From CAWEPK01 sp049521495 (GTDB taxonomy: Bacteria; Desulfobacterota; Syntrophorhabdia; Syntrophorhabdales; WCHB1-27): a stretch of 37,343 nt of DNA. Below are positions 21,884-30,591 of the stretch, in pieces. The notes below the pieces were generated by a model. It worked only from the letters and a program-made list of their open reading frames with translations. It had not been told where the DNA came from and ran no database searches. The stretch lies in assembly GCA_049521495.1 (NCBI GenBank), contig JBEKOT010000008.1:1-37343 (forward strand), read 5' to 3'. Both the position numbers and the translations under genes were made by a program. The stretch's first letter is position 1. The number at the start of each line of letters is the position of its first letter.

Positions 21884-24316
21884 ATGAAGAGCCTGAAGAG
21901 GATGCTCGATCCGAAGCAGATCGCGCTCGTCGGCGCCACGGAAAGAAGGGGCACCATAGGAAGGGCCCTCTTCAAGAACCTCATCCGTTCCGGCAGGCAG
22001 CGAATATTTCCAGTAAACCCTCGAAGGAAAACCCTTTTCGGCTCTCCCTGCTACCCATCGGCCGATGCCCTGCCCTCCGGGATAGACCTTGCGGTGATCG
22101 CCGTCCGGGCGGCCCTTGTGCCGGAAGCGCTCGAGAGGTGCGGGCGGGCCGGGGCTGCAGGGGCGCTCATCATCTCTGCCGGTTTTACGCCGAACGGTGT
22201 GGAGTTGGAAGAGCTACGCCGGATCGCGGACGGATACGGCATGAGGATAATCGGGCCCGCCTCCTTCGGCATCATAAGACCCCCCACGGGGCTGCACGCG
22301 AGTTTTCTCAGCGCAAGGCCACAGCCCGGTAACATAGCCTTCATCGCCCAGAGCGGCCAGCTGGGGAGCGCCATGCTGAAATGGGGACCGGAGGCGCACG
22401 TAGGTTTCAGCATATTCGTATCCCTCGGCTCCATGATCGACGTCGACTTCGGCGATCTCCTCGATTTCCTCGGCGACGATTACGGGACGAGGAGCGTCTT
22501 GCTGAACATGGAGCGCGTCGTAGACGCCAGGAAATTCCTGAGCGCGGCCCGAGGCTTCTCCCGCAGCAAACCGATCATCGTCATCAAACCCGGCCGGCAC
22601 GCTTCTCCGGAAGGGACCGGAGCAGGTTCCGACGGCGCTGAGGGCGCCGGCGATCTTGTCTACGATGCCGCCTTCAAGCGTGTCGGGGTGGTGAGGGTGG
22701 CGGAGGCGAAGGACCTCTTCGACGCGGCGCTGGTCCTCGATTCTCCCTATCTACCCGCAGGCCCGCGACTCGGCGTGGTGGGTAACGCAGACACCATAGC
22801 AGCTATGGCGACGGACGCGCTCATCGAGCTGGACGGGCGGGTTGCGGAGCTCTCGCCTGCTACGGCGGCCGAGCTGCTGCGCATCTTGCCCCACGGCTCG
22901 ACAGGAAAGAACCCTGTCGATCTCGGTGACGACGCCGACATCGACAGGTACGTGAAGGGCATGGACGCCTGTCTCGAGGACCCGGGCGTCGATGGTCTCC
23001 TCGTAATCTGCGCTGCCCTTGCGAAGGCCGTCCCCGGCGGTCTCGCGACAGCGGTCGCGAGCGCTGCCAAAAAGAAAAGAAAACCGCTTATCGTCGCCTG
23101 GATGGGCGGCTCGGAAATGAGGCGGGGGATGAGGCTCCTTCGCGACAACAAGGTGCCTGTCTATACGACGCCGGAAGAGGCCGTCAGGGCCTATATGGAC
23201 ATGTTCCGGTACAAGAGGAGCCTCGACCTGCTGTATGAGACTCCTGCAGAACTCCCGACCGGCCGGGTGCCCATCCGCCGCCTCAAGGTGATAGCGCAAA
23301 AGGCCGTCAAGGAAGGAAGGCCGGAATTGACGCCTGACGAGTGCGCCGATTTCCTCAGAGGTTACGGCTTCCCGCCGACCGCGACAGAAAGGGCCGGCAT
23401 GGGCCGTCCGGTGGGTCCTGTCCGGTGGGACCTCTACCTGACCATGACGCGGGACAGGGAATTCGGATCGGTCATACGCTTCGGCCTGGGAGGCATAACC
23501 CGCCATATCTGGAACGATTGCGGGGTGGGACTTCCTCCCCTTAACCAGACGCTTGCCAGGAGGCTCATCGAAGAGTCGCTGGCCCGCACGGTTCTTTCGA
23601 CGTCCCATCTTGCCCGCCTGGAGGAAATGCTGGTCGAGTTCTCCAACATGGTAGTCGACTTTCCGGAGATAACGGCAATCTTCATCGATCCCCTCGTTGT
23701 GCGGGACGAAGGGATATATGCATCCGACACCCGGATAATCCTCGCACCCGCACGGGCCGATAGGGGCGGCCCTTACCCGCACCTCGTCATCACGCCCTAT
23801 CCGACGCGCTACGGCAGCCAGTGGAGGCTGCCGGACGGCACCGAGGTGGTCCTGCGCCCCATACGGCCGGAAGACGAGCCGCTGCAGCACGATCTCTTCT
23901 ACACGCTGTCAGAAGAGACGGTGAGGGAGCGCTTCTTCAGCCCCATGAAGGAGATGACCCACGAGATGCTCGCCAGGTTCTGCAACATCGACTATGACAG
24001 GGAAATCGCCATCGTGGCCGAGGTCCGGGATCGCGAGAAAAAGCGCATCGCCGGTATCTCCAGGCTGATAATGGAATCAGGGGCGAAAGCGGAGTTCGCC
24101 GTCCTCGTGCACGACGATTATCAGGGGATGGGCCTTGGAAGGAAACTGGTCGATGTGCTGATCGGCATTGCATGGAAGAAGGGGCTCGACGAGGTCTACG
24201 GAATCACGCTCACCGAAAACGAGCGGCTCCAGAAGCTCGTGAAGAGCATGGGTTTCACCGCCAGCCTGCAGCCCGACGGCATTACAAAGGTAACACTCAA
24301 GCTCGCCCGCCCATAG
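21884..24316 (+). CDS. Pat-like protein: acetyl-CoA-synthetase-like (degenerate) fused to GNAT acetyltransferase
   Basis: 810 residues. The first ~460 follow the CoA-binding and succinyl-CoA-ligase-like domains of ADP-forming acyl-CoA synthetases (IALVGATERRGTIGRALFKNL; IAFIAQSGQLGSAML). In active enzymes a phospho-His lies in an SHTG motif before the VYDAAF block; here the matching place reads GSDGAEGAGDLVYDAAF with no His (Asp250). The ATP-grasp part jumps from LRGYGFPPTAT almost directly to FGSVIRFGLGGI, lacking about 70 residues that normally bind ATP. The C-terminus is a GNAT domain (LRPIRPEDEPL; DDYQGMGLGRKLVDVLI). Ligase activity is therefore unlikely. The layout matches Pat-type lysine acetyltransferases, in which the ligase-like part is regulatory and the GNAT part acetylates enzymes such as acetyl-CoA synthetase. 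It is divergent from acn-icd. Confidence 0.85.
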   Translation: MKSLKRMLDPKQIALVGATERRGTIGRALFKNLIRSGRQRIFPVNPRRKTLFGSPCYPSADALPSGIDLAVIAVRAALVPEALERCGRAGAAGALIISAGFTPNGVELEELRRIADGYGMRIIGPASFGIIRPPTGLHASFLSARPQPGNIAFIAQSGQLGSAMLKWGPEAHVGFSIFVSLGSMIDVDFGDLLDFLGDDYGTRSVLLNMERVVDARKFLSAARGFSRSKPIIVIKPGRHASPEGTGAGSDGAEGAGDLVYDAAFKRVGVVRVAEAKDLFDAALVLDSPYLPAGPRLGVVGNADTIAAMATDALIELDGRVAELSPATAAELLRILPHGSTGKNPVDLGDDADIDRYVKGMDACLEDPGVDGLLVICAALAKAVPGGLATAVASAAKKKRKPLIVAWMGGSEMRRGMRLLRDNKVPVYTTPEEAVRAYMDMFRYKRSLDLLYETPAELPTGRVPIRRLKVIAQKAVKEGRPELTPDECADFLRGYGFPPTATERAGMGRPVGPVRWDLYLTMTRDREFGSVIRFGLGGITRHIWNDCGVGLPPLNQTLARRLIEESLARTVLSTSHLARLEEMLVEFSNMVVDFPEITAIFIDPLVVRDEGIYASDTRIILAPARADRGGPYPHLVITPYPTRYGSQWRLPDGTEVVLRPIRPEDEPLQHDLFYTLSEETVRERFFSPMKEMTHEMLARFCNIDYDREIAIVAEVRDREKKRIAGISRLIMESGAKAEFAVLVHDDYQGMGLGRKLVDVLIGIAWKKGLDEVYGITLTENERLQKLVKSMGFTASLQPDGITKVTLKLARP

Positions 24317-24367
24317 ACCGGCCGAGCCGGCCTTATGCGGTTGCTCCCGGAAGCACCTCCGGACGAT

Positions 24368-24388
24368 GGGGTCAGCCGGGCTGACCCC
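24368..24388 (+). terminator. Terminator after the Pat-like gene
   Basis: A perfect 9-base stem (GGGGTCAGC / GCTGACCCC) with loop CGG lies 51 bases after the stop and is followed by GCTGCTTGCTTTTTG. A second, smaller hairpin (CCGGC-CGA-GCCGG, 24318-24330) sits just after the stop codon. Confidence 0.6.
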
Positions 24389-24535
24389 GCTGCTTGCTTT
24401 TTGCCTTCTGCCCGAGCCTTTCAGAGAGACGGTGTTGACGAAAGTGAACGATAGTTGACGGTTTTCTACCCCCCGCGCGAAGCCAGCCCTCCCGTCGTTC
24501 CGTCTCTTTTTCCTGTGCCGTGAGCGCAAGACGGC

Positions 24536-25132
24536 TCAGAGCCCGTTCCTGTTCTGGCCGGCGAGACGCTGCTGCAGGCCCTGGTTCAGATAAACGACAT
24601 TGAAAAAGCTGCTGCATAGGTTTCCGCCGCACCGTTCCGATGTCGCGCTGTAGCTCAAGGCTATCTGGACGACATCCGAGGAACCGGGGGCCTGAAGCCC
24701 GTCCCATACACTGTACGAGCCTCTGTAAGGTGGGCTCATGCTCCCCCCATTCGTGGGCGGCCCATACTTGGACTGGATGATCGATAAGAATCGGTTGTAT
24801 GCAGGCCATTCAGCATTACCGTCGTCATTGTAAGAAAAGCTGAAAGCGGCGCGAAAAAAAGTGTCGTTGAGAAACCAAAACTGCGCATGACCGGTCACTC
24901 CTGTTATTGCACCTTGATACGAGAACCCGATGCTGCCATCATTGTAGCTTTTGCCGGCTACCTGTCCCTCCGGCCTGAACCCTTGTTGGGTCATCGCCTG
25001 ATCTACCTGGGATCTCGTTGCACCCCAGGGCACGTTGGCAAAACCGTCCGGTCCCGCAGTATGTCCGGAAAAAGGAAAACCGACCAGGAGAAGGCAAAAT
25101 AGAGTCGAAAGAATGAAGGTTTCTCGTTTCAT
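24536..25132 (-). CDS. Small exported protein of unknown function
   Basis: 198 residues from the ATG at 25132 (GGGG ribosome site). A Sec signal peptide (FILSTLFCLLLVGFPFSGHTA) is followed by GPDGFANVPWGATRSQVDQAM and a GF, a pattern seen at the start of many small periplasmic proteins with a PWGxxxxxV motif. The mature part contains SYQGAITGVTGHAQFWFLNDTFFRAAFSFSY and two cysteines (CGGNLC) near the C-terminus. I do not recognise an enzyme. It stands alone, convergent with the Pat-like gene and divergent from rimP. Confidence 0.6.
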   Translation of the reverse strand: MKRETFILSTLFCLLLVGFPFSGHTAGPDGFANVPWGATRSQVDQAMTQQGFRPEGQVAGKSYNDGSIGFSYQGAITGVTGHAQFWFLNDTFFRAAFSFSYNDDGNAEWPAYNRFLSIIQSKYGPPTNGGSMSPPYRGSYSVWDGLQAPGSSDVVQIALSYSATSERCGGNLCSSFFNVVYLNQGLQQRLAGQNRNGL

Positions 25133-25207
25133 ACTACCCCTGCAAGCCAAAAGTTCCTCATCGTTTGTCCCTCCCGGCAGGTTGTCTTGTGTATCCGCTT
25201 CCCCATG

Positions 25208-25223
25208 CTACCGGGAACGGTAG
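25208..25223. other. Short inverted repeat in the divergent intergenic region
   Basis: The perfect repeat CTACCG-GGAA-CGGTAG lies 75 bases upstream of the exported-protein gene in the 308-base gap before rimP. It could be an operator. Besides this and the rimP promoter and hairpin, I see nothing else in the gap. Confidence 0.3.
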
Positions 25224-25366
25224 GGACTAAACAAGAGATTTTTTGCCCTTGCCGCTCAGAGCCGGGGCGACCGGAGGAGGCGGATCTCCGTGCCCCATAC
25301 AAGGATTATTGATCTTGCACGGAGGTCTGTCGGTCTAGGCGGGTGGGCCGGCCCAATTTAGTATTA

Positions 25367-25395
25367 TTGAAATCATTGCCGGAAGATGCTATTAT
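25367..25395 (+). promoter_or_regulatory. Promoter of the rimP-nusA-infB operon
   Basis: TTGAAA (25367-25372), a 17-base spacer and TATTAT (25390-25395) form a strong sigma70 promoter. The predicted start near 25402 places the hairpin at 25405 at the very 5' end of the transcript. Confidence 0.7.
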
Positions 25396-25404
25396 TTTAT
25401 GTTC

Positions 25405-25429
25405 AAAAGTGGGTTTTGCCCGCTTTTTT
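25405..25429 (+). terminator. Hairpin/attenuator in the rimP leader
   Basis: AAAAGTGGG and CCCGCTTTT pair (one G-T wobble) around TTTTG and run into a T-tract (TTTTTT in all, 25424-25429). It sits between promoter and rimP start with only 12 bases to the ATG. The form is that of an intrinsic terminator. GTGGGC/GCCC-type hairpins with a T-tract are common just ahead of rimP in proteobacteria, and since NusA is encoded in this operon, feedback attenuation is plausible (inference). Confidence 0.6.
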
Positions 25430-25440
25430 AATTTAGGGAC

Positions 25441-25908
25441 ATGGATGGTACCCCGCAGGAGATCATCGAGAGGGTAACCCGCGCCGTAGAGCCGATCCTT
25501 CGGGAATCAGCGATCGAGCTTGTTGATTTGGAATTCCAGCCGTCGGGAAAGCGGTGGCTCCTGAGGATCTTTATAGACAGGGAAGGCGGGATTACGATAG
25601 GGGACTGCGAGTGGGTCAGCAGAGAGCTTGACCGGCTGTTCGATGTAGAAGACATGATCGACCATCCTTACGTCCTTGAGGTCTCCTCACCCGGCTTGAC
25701 GAGGCCGCTCAAAAAGAGGGCGGATTTCGAACGATACAAGGGGAGGACGTGCCGGATTGTCGTGAACCCGGCAATCGGCGGGGAAAATGAGTTCACCGGA
25801 GTAATCGCCGAGGTGGGAGAAGAGGTCGTGGAAGTGCGGGAAGAGAAGGAGGCGTATTTGATCCCGTTCAGCGCTATAAAAAAAGCACGCCTCGAATTTG
25901 AGCTATAA
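25441..25908 (+). CDS. rimP: Ribosome maturation factor RimP
   Basis: 155 residues. The N-terminal domain has VEPILRESAIELVDLEFQPSGKRWLLRIFIDREGGITIGDCEWVSREL, and the central YVLEVSSPGLTRPLKK is the family hallmark. The C-terminal SH3-like part ends in YLIPFSAIKKARLEFEL. RimP assists late 30S subunit assembly. AGGG precedes the ATG. It is the first gene of a long operon and lies 10 bases before nusA. Confidence 0.95.
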   Translation: MDGTPQEIIERVTRAVEPILRESAIELVDLEFQPSGKRWLLRIFIDREGGITIGDCEWVSRELDRLFDVEDMIDHPYVLEVSSPGLTRPLKKRADFERYKGRTCRIVVNPAIGGENEFTGVIAEVGEEVVEVREEKEAYLIPFSAIKKARLEFEL

Positions 25909-25918
25909 GGGGAGCGCC

Positions 25919-27244
25919 ATGTATTTTGACTTGAACTACGTTATCGAACAGGTGGGAAAAGAAAAGGGAATTCCCAAGGAAATCATAGTGGAGACGCTCG
26001 AGGAAGCGGTCCTTTCTGCATCGAAGAAGAAGTTTGGAAATCACCTCGATCTGGAAGCCAAATACAATCCGGAGGTCGGAGAGATAGAGATCTTCCGATT
26101 CAAGACGGTAGTGGAGGACGTTGAAGACGAGGACATGGAGATAGCGGTCGAGGACGCGAAAGAGCAGGACCCCGAATGCATAATAGGCGACAGCATCGGC
26201 ATAAAGATGGATACGTCGACGCTCGGCCGGATCGCCGCCCAGACGGCCAAACAGGTCATAATGCAAAAGGTGCGGAACGCGGAGAGCGACGTTATCTATA
26301 ACGACTACAAGGACAGAAAGAGTGAGATCGTTACGGGCGTGATCCAGAGGGTGGAAAAAAGCCATTATGTTGTAAACCTTGGGAAGACGGAGGCCATCCT
26401 TCCCTTTAAGGAGGCAATACCGAGCGAGGTCTTCAGGCGGAGAGACAGGGTGAAGGGATACATCCTCGAGGTGGAGAAAACGCAGAGAGGCTGCACTATC
26501 CTCCTGTCGAGGACCCATCCGGGGTTCCTGGTGAGGCTTTTCGAGGTCGAGGTGCCGGAGATGCAGCAGGGCATCATCAAAGTCGTAGGCGCAGCAAGGG
26601 AGCCTGGGGAAAGGGCGAAGATCGCCGTCTACAGCCAGGACCCGAGCATCGACCCCATCGGGGCTTGCGTGGGCGTGAAGGGATCCAGGGTCCAGGCCGT
26701 AGTGCAGGAATTGAAGGGTGAAAAGATCGATATCATACCGTGGAGCAAAGAGGCGGCCAAATTTGTGTGCAACGCCCTTGCGCCCGCCAGGGTTTCAAAG
26801 GTGTACATCAATGATGACGAGCACTCGATGGAGATCATCGTCCACGACGACCAGCTTTCTCTTGCCATCGGGAAGAAAGGCCAAAACGTGAGACTCGCTT
26901 CCCGCCTCACGGGATGGAAAACTGATATAAAGAGCGAATCCGAGGTTGAGAAAACATCACGCAAGGTCATCGATGAGCTTATGGCCCGGCTGCAGATCAA
27001 TGAGATACTGGCCCGCATACTCTTCGACGAATATCTGAGAGAGATGAGTGATATTATCCGGCTCACACCGGAAGAATTAAATAAGATCACGAGCATTTCG
27101 GTAGAAGATTGCGCAAGGATCGTCGAGCATGCGAAGAAGGCCATGGCCGAAATGGAGGCCGAAAAGGCGAAAGAGGCGGAAGCCCAGCAGGAGGGAGCAG
27201 AAAAAGCGGCGCCCGAGGACCGGGCGGTCGAAGAAACAGGGTAA
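25919..27244 (+). CDS. nusA: Transcription termination/antitermination factor NusA
   Basis: 441 residues from the ATG at 25919, preceded by AGGGGAG. The order is an N-terminal RNA-polymerase-binding domain (LNYVIEQVGKEKGIPKEIIVETLEEAVLSASKKKF), an S1 domain (VTGVIQRVEKSHYVVNLGKTEAILPFKEAIP), two KH domains (DPIGACVGVKGSRVQAVVQELKGEKIDII; SLAIGKKGQNVRLASRLTGWKTDI) and a C-terminal helix-hairpin-helix segment with an acidic/Ala tail. It modulates pausing, termination and antitermination. A longer open frame to 25898 overlaps rimP. Confidence 0.96.
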   Translation: MYFDLNYVIEQVGKEKGIPKEIIVETLEEAVLSASKKKFGNHLDLEAKYNPEVGEIEIFRFKTVVEDVEDEDMEIAVEDAKEQDPECIIGDSIGIKMDTSTLGRIAAQTAKQVIMQKVRNAESDVIYNDYKDRKSEIVTGVIQRVEKSHYVVNLGKTEAILPFKEAIPSEVFRRRDRVKGYILEVEKTQRGCTILLSRTHPGFLVRLFEVEVPEMQQGIIKVVGAAREPGERAKIAVYSQDPSIDPIGACVGVKGSRVQAVVQELKGEKIDIIPWSKEAAKFVCNALAPARVSKVYINDDEHSMEIIVHDDQLSLAIGKKGQNVRLASRLTGWKTDIKSESEVEKTSRKVIDELMARLQINEILARILFDEYLREMSDIIRLTPEELNKITSISVEDCARIVEHAKKAMAEMEAEKAKEAEAQQEGAEKAAPEDRAVEETG

Positions 27245-27255
27245 GCGATAGGGCG

Positions 27256-27306
27256 ATGGACCGGAAGCCGCATCGGGGCAGCGAGCGCGGTGCGGTGGCG
27301 AAATAA
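27256..27306 (+). other. 16-codon ORF in the position where ylxR is usually found
   Basis: Between nusA and infB many bacteria carry ylxR, encoding a ~90-residue RNA-binding protein with an RKCVGCR motif. Here the 76-base gap has only a 16-codon frame (MDRKPHRGSERGAVAK). No YlxR motif is present. It may be chance or a vestige. Confidence 0.2.
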
Positions 27307-27320
27307 GGGAGGTCTGGAGA

Positions 27321-29930
27321 ATGGCGAAGATCAAGATAACGACCCTGACGGACAAGATCAAGGATGAAGAGATCTTGTCCAAGCTGAAAAGCATAGGGGT
27401 GAAGATAAAAGACAAGGAAAAAGAGAAGGACGATCAAGCCCTATCGGAGACGAAGAAATCGACGGCCTCAGGGGAGACCGTCATAGAAAAAAGGATAGCC
27501 GCCACCATCATCAGGAGAAGGGTTCAAGCCCCGCCGGCACCGGAGGTTAAAGAGGCTGCAAAAGAGGCTGAGGCCCCGCAGGAGCCTGTGACTTTAAGGA
27601 AGGAAAGACCGGCTCGTAGAGCCGCCGAAGAGCGGCGCGCTGCGGCCGAAGAGCCCGTGATCGAGCTGGTGAAGACGGAAAAGGTTGAGAAAAAGGCCGG
27701 CCGGCCGCAAATCGAGATGATCGAGCGGGTAGATGAAGCCCGCAAGGCGGAGGAGGCAGAAGGTGCGCCGGCGGCGGCCGCGGCGGTGGAAAAAGAGGCG
27801 GCCAAGGCTGTCGAAGAGGCCGGCGACGGCATAGGCGAAGAGAAAAAGCAGGAGATCACGAGGGCCCTCGAAGAGGTGTACAAGCAGGACCTCGACAAGG
27901 AATTTGCGCTGGTCGAGGATGAGGAGACCGAAGAGGAGCGTAAGAAGAAGAAGGCGGAGCGGCTGCTCAAGAAGATAGAGGAAGAAGAGATTGAAGAAGC
28001 GAAGCTGAAGGGCAAGGGGGTATCGAAGCGGAAAGTCATCATAAAGGAAGAGGACCTTTACGCCTTCCGCAGGCAGAAGGGCAAGATGCTGCCTTTCAGA
28101 AAGGGCAGGGGTGAGAGAAGGGAAGACAGGGCCGAGGAGGAGAGGAAGGCCGAGGCAAGGCCTGCGCGCAAGGCCATAAAGATCGCGGACCAGGTGCAGG
28201 TCGGCGAACTCGCGAAGAAGCTCTCCCTCAAGGCCTCTGAAGTGATCACGAAGCTTCTCCGTCTCGGCATCATCAGCACCGTCAACCAGACGATAGACTA
28301 TGACACGGCCTACCTGGTCGCTTCCGAAGCCGGCTTCGACGTGGAGCGGATCATGTCCGTCGAGGAAGAATTCATGACGAGGGAAGGCGAGCAAAGAGCG
28401 GAAACCGCCGAGAACCTCAAACCCAGACCGCCCGTCGTGACGATTATGGGCCACGTCGATCATGGTAAGACGCTCCTTCTCGACACGGTAAGGAATACGA
28501 ACGTTGCCGAGCGGGAAGCAGGCGGCATCACTCAGCACATAGGCGCGTACGTCGCCAAGGTGGATAAGAAGGAGATCACCTTTGTCGATACGCCTGGCCA
28601 CGAAGCCTTCACCGCTATGAGGGCAAGGGGCGCCCTGGTAACGGACATAGTAGTCCTTGTAGTGGCAGCGGACGACGGGGTGATGCCCCAGACAAGGGAG
28701 GCCATAGACCACGCGAAGGCAGCCCGGGTGCCCCTCATCGTCGCCATCAACAAGATCGACAAGGCGAACGCAAACACCGACAGGGTAATGAAAGAGCTGA
28801 CCGAGCTCGGCCTTCAGCCTGAAGAATGGGGCGGAACGACCCTTGCTGCAAAGATATCGGCGAAGAAGAAAGTCGGGATACAGGAGCTCCTCGAGCTGAT
28901 CCTCCTCCAGGCGGAGCTGTTGGAGCTGAAAGCAAATCCTGATAAGGCGGCGAAGGGCATTATAATAGAGTCGGGGCTCGACAAGGGCCACGGCCCCTTC
29001 GGCACCGTGATCATTCAGGAGGGGACCCTCAAGATCCAGGACCCCTTCGTGGCCGGCGCCTCCTTCGGCAGAGTCAGGGCTCTGATAGACGACAAGGGCA
29101 AGAGGATACAGAAGGCAACGCCGTCGATGCCTGTAATGGTGGTTGGCTTCTCGGACGTGCCAAGAGCCGGCGACCCGTTTATCGCTACGACGGAGGAGAG
29201 CTACGCCAAAGAAGTCTCACGCTTCAGGCAGGAGAAGATCAGGGAGCAGGAACAGACGAAGAGCGCCCGCGTAACCCTGGACGAGCTTTACTCAAAAATG
29301 GGCGAGACGGCGAAGCTTACGTTGAACGTCGTTTTGAAAGGCGATGCGAGGGGGACCCTCGACGCTATAGGAGAGGCGCTGAAAAAACTTTCGACGGACT
29401 CAGTAGAGATAAACGTCATTCATAACGGCGTCGGAACCATAACGGAAACGGACGTGAATCTTGCGATGGCCTCAGGTGCGGTCATCATAGGCTTCAACGT
29501 CAAGCCCATGGCAAAAACGCAAGCCCTCGCCGAACAGGAGAAGGTGGACATCAGGACGTACTCGGTAATCTACGACATGATCGACGACGTGAAGAAAGCC
29601 ATGGAAGGCCTCCTCGCCCCCCGCATCTTGGAAGTCAAGATAGGGGAGGGGGAGGTGAGGAAGGTCTTTACCGTTTCGAAGATAGGCACCATAGCGGGTT
29701 GTTACATCACGGAAGGGAAAGTGACGAGGGCCGCGGAGGCCAGGGTTGTACGGGAAGGCGAAACCCTCTTCAGCGGTAAGATCGCGTCCCTGAAGCGCTT
29801 CAAGGATGACATGAAAGAGGTAACGGCCGGTTACGAGTGCGGCATATCATTCGCAGAGGGATTCAGCGATATAAAGGAAGGCGACAGGATGGAATTCTAC
29901 GTCGAAGAACAGGAAAAGCAGACGCTTTAG
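27321..29930 (+). CDS. infB: Translation initiation factor IF-2
   Basis: 869 residues, normal for the long form. Residues ~40-280 are a highly charged Ala/Glu/Lys linker. An IF2-N domain follows (VGELAKKLSLKASEVITKLLRLGI, about 290-340). The GTPase has GHVDHGKT (377-384), DTPGHEAFTAMRARGA and NKID. Domains II-IV carry GVGTITETDVNLAMASGAVIIGFNVKP and the C-terminal fMet-tRNA-binding part (ECGISFAEGFSDIKEGDRMEFY). It positions initiator tRNA on the 30S subunit. GGGAGG precedes the ATG. Confidence 0.96.
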   Translation: MAKIKITTLTDKIKDEEILSKLKSIGVKIKDKEKEKDDQALSETKKSTASGETVIEKRIAATIIRRRVQAPPAPEVKEAAKEAEAPQEPVTLRKERPARRAAEERRAAAEEPVIELVKTEKVEKKAGRPQIEMIERVDEARKAEEAEGAPAAAAAVEKEAAKAVEEAGDGIGEEKKQEITRALEEVYKQDLDKEFALVEDEETEEERKKKKAERLLKKIEEEEIEEAKLKGKGVSKRKVIIKEEDLYAFRRQKGKMLPFRKGRGERREDRAEEERKAEARPARKAIKIADQVQVGELAKKLSLKASEVITKLLRLGIISTVNQTIDYDTAYLVASEAGFDVERIMSVEEEFMTREGEQRAETAENLKPRPPVVTIMGHVDHGKTLLLDTVRNTNVAEREAGGITQHIGAYVAKVDKKEITFVDTPGHEAFTAMRARGALVTDIVVLVVAADDGVMPQTREAIDHAKAARVPLIVAINKIDKANANTDRVMKELTELGLQPEEWGGTTLAAKISAKKKVGIQELLELILLQAELLELKANPDKAAKGIIIESGLDKGHGPFGTVIIQEGTLKIQDPFVAGASFGRVRALIDDKGKRIQKATPSMPVMVVGFSDVPRAGDPFIATTEESYAKEVSRFRQEKIREQEQTKSARVTLDELYSKMGETAKLTLNVVLKGDARGTLDAIGEALKKLSTDSVEINVIHNGVGTITETDVNLAMASGAVIIGFNVKPMAKTQALAEQEKVDIRTYSVIYDMIDDVKKAMEGLLAPRILEVKIGEGEVRKVFTVSKIGTIAGCYITEGKVTRAAEARVVREGETLFSGKIASLKRFKDDMKEVTAGYECGISFAEGFSDIKEGDRMEFYVEEQEKQTL

Positions 29931-29936
29931 TGCGGA

Positions 29937-30236
29937 ATGGTAGTAGGTCTCTCGCGAATTGAGATTTTCTTGCCGGAAAATCACTCCTTGAAAGATAAGA
30001 GGCAGGCGGTAAGAAGAATAGTGGAAAGGACCAAGGGGAAGTTCAATATATCGATTATGGAGATAGAACAGACGAACCTGTGGCAGAAGGCGACCGTCGG
30101 CTTTGCCGTCATCGGTGTTAAGCAGGACCACGTCAGCTCCACCATAGAGAGCGTCTCGCGCTACATCGAGTCTATGTACATAGGGAAGGTTATCGGGTCG
30201 AAGACGGAGATCATGGTGATAGGAGATGAGGTATAG
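29937..30236 (+). CDS. ylxP: DUF503/YlxP family protein
   Basis: 99 residues matching YlxP/DUF503 along its length: IEIFLPENHSLKDKRQAVRRIVERTKGKFNISIMEIE and WQKATVGFAVIGVKQDHVSSTIESVSRYIES. The family is regularly encoded between infB and rbfA and is thought to help ribosome assembly; the exact function is not established. It starts 6 bases after infB and overlaps rbfA by 11 bases. Confidence 0.88.
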   Translation: MVVGLSRIEIFLPENHSLKDKRQAVRRIVERTKGKFNISIMEIEQTNLWQKATVGFAVIGVKQDHVSSTIESVSRYIESMYIGKVIGSKTEIMVIGDEV

Positions 30237-30591
30237 ACGGTTTCGGTTACAGGATCAGCTCCGCGAAGAGATCTCATCGATCATACAACAGGAGATCAAG
30301 GACCCCGGAATCGGCTTCATCACGATCCTCGAGGTGAAAATGACGGAAGACTTGAAGTACGCAAAGGTACTCTATTCCGTTTACGGAAGCGAGGAAGAGA
30401 AGACGAAGACCGTGGAGGCCCTTAGGCGCGCCAAGGGTTACATCAAGCACATTTTGGGAAACAGGATCAAGCTCAGGCTTATGCCGGAGCTCACCTTCGT
30501 CCTCGACACCGGACAGGAACGGGCCTCCCGAATAGAAGAGATTCTGAAGAAGGTGGATTCTGAGAGGGTGGAAGATGTTCGGGAAGATTAG
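30226..30591 (+). CDS. rbfA: Ribosome-binding factor A
   Basis: 121 residues with the KH-like RbfA fold: LQDQLREEISSIIQQEIKDPGIGFITILEVKMTEDLKYAKVLYSVYG and GYIKHILGNRIKLRLMPELTFVLD, followed by the RIEEILKKV end helix. It binds the 30S subunit late in maturation. It begins within ylxP and its last 17 bases overlap nrnA. Confidence 0.93.
   Translation: MRYRRFRLQDQLREEISSIIQQEIKDPGIGFITILEVKMTEDLKYAKVLYSVYGSEEEKTKTVEALRRAKGYIKHILGNRIKLRLMPELTFVLDTGQERASRIEEILKKVDSERVEDVRED

Noticed and set aside
22751..23890. 379-codon minus-strand frame opposite the Pat-like gene
   Set aside because: Antisense shadow; the plus-strand product has clear ligase-like and GNAT blocks.
27594..28991. 465-codon minus-strand frame opposite infB
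   Set aside because: Leu/Arg-rich antisense reading of the charged IF-2 linker and G domain; no motif or ribosome site.
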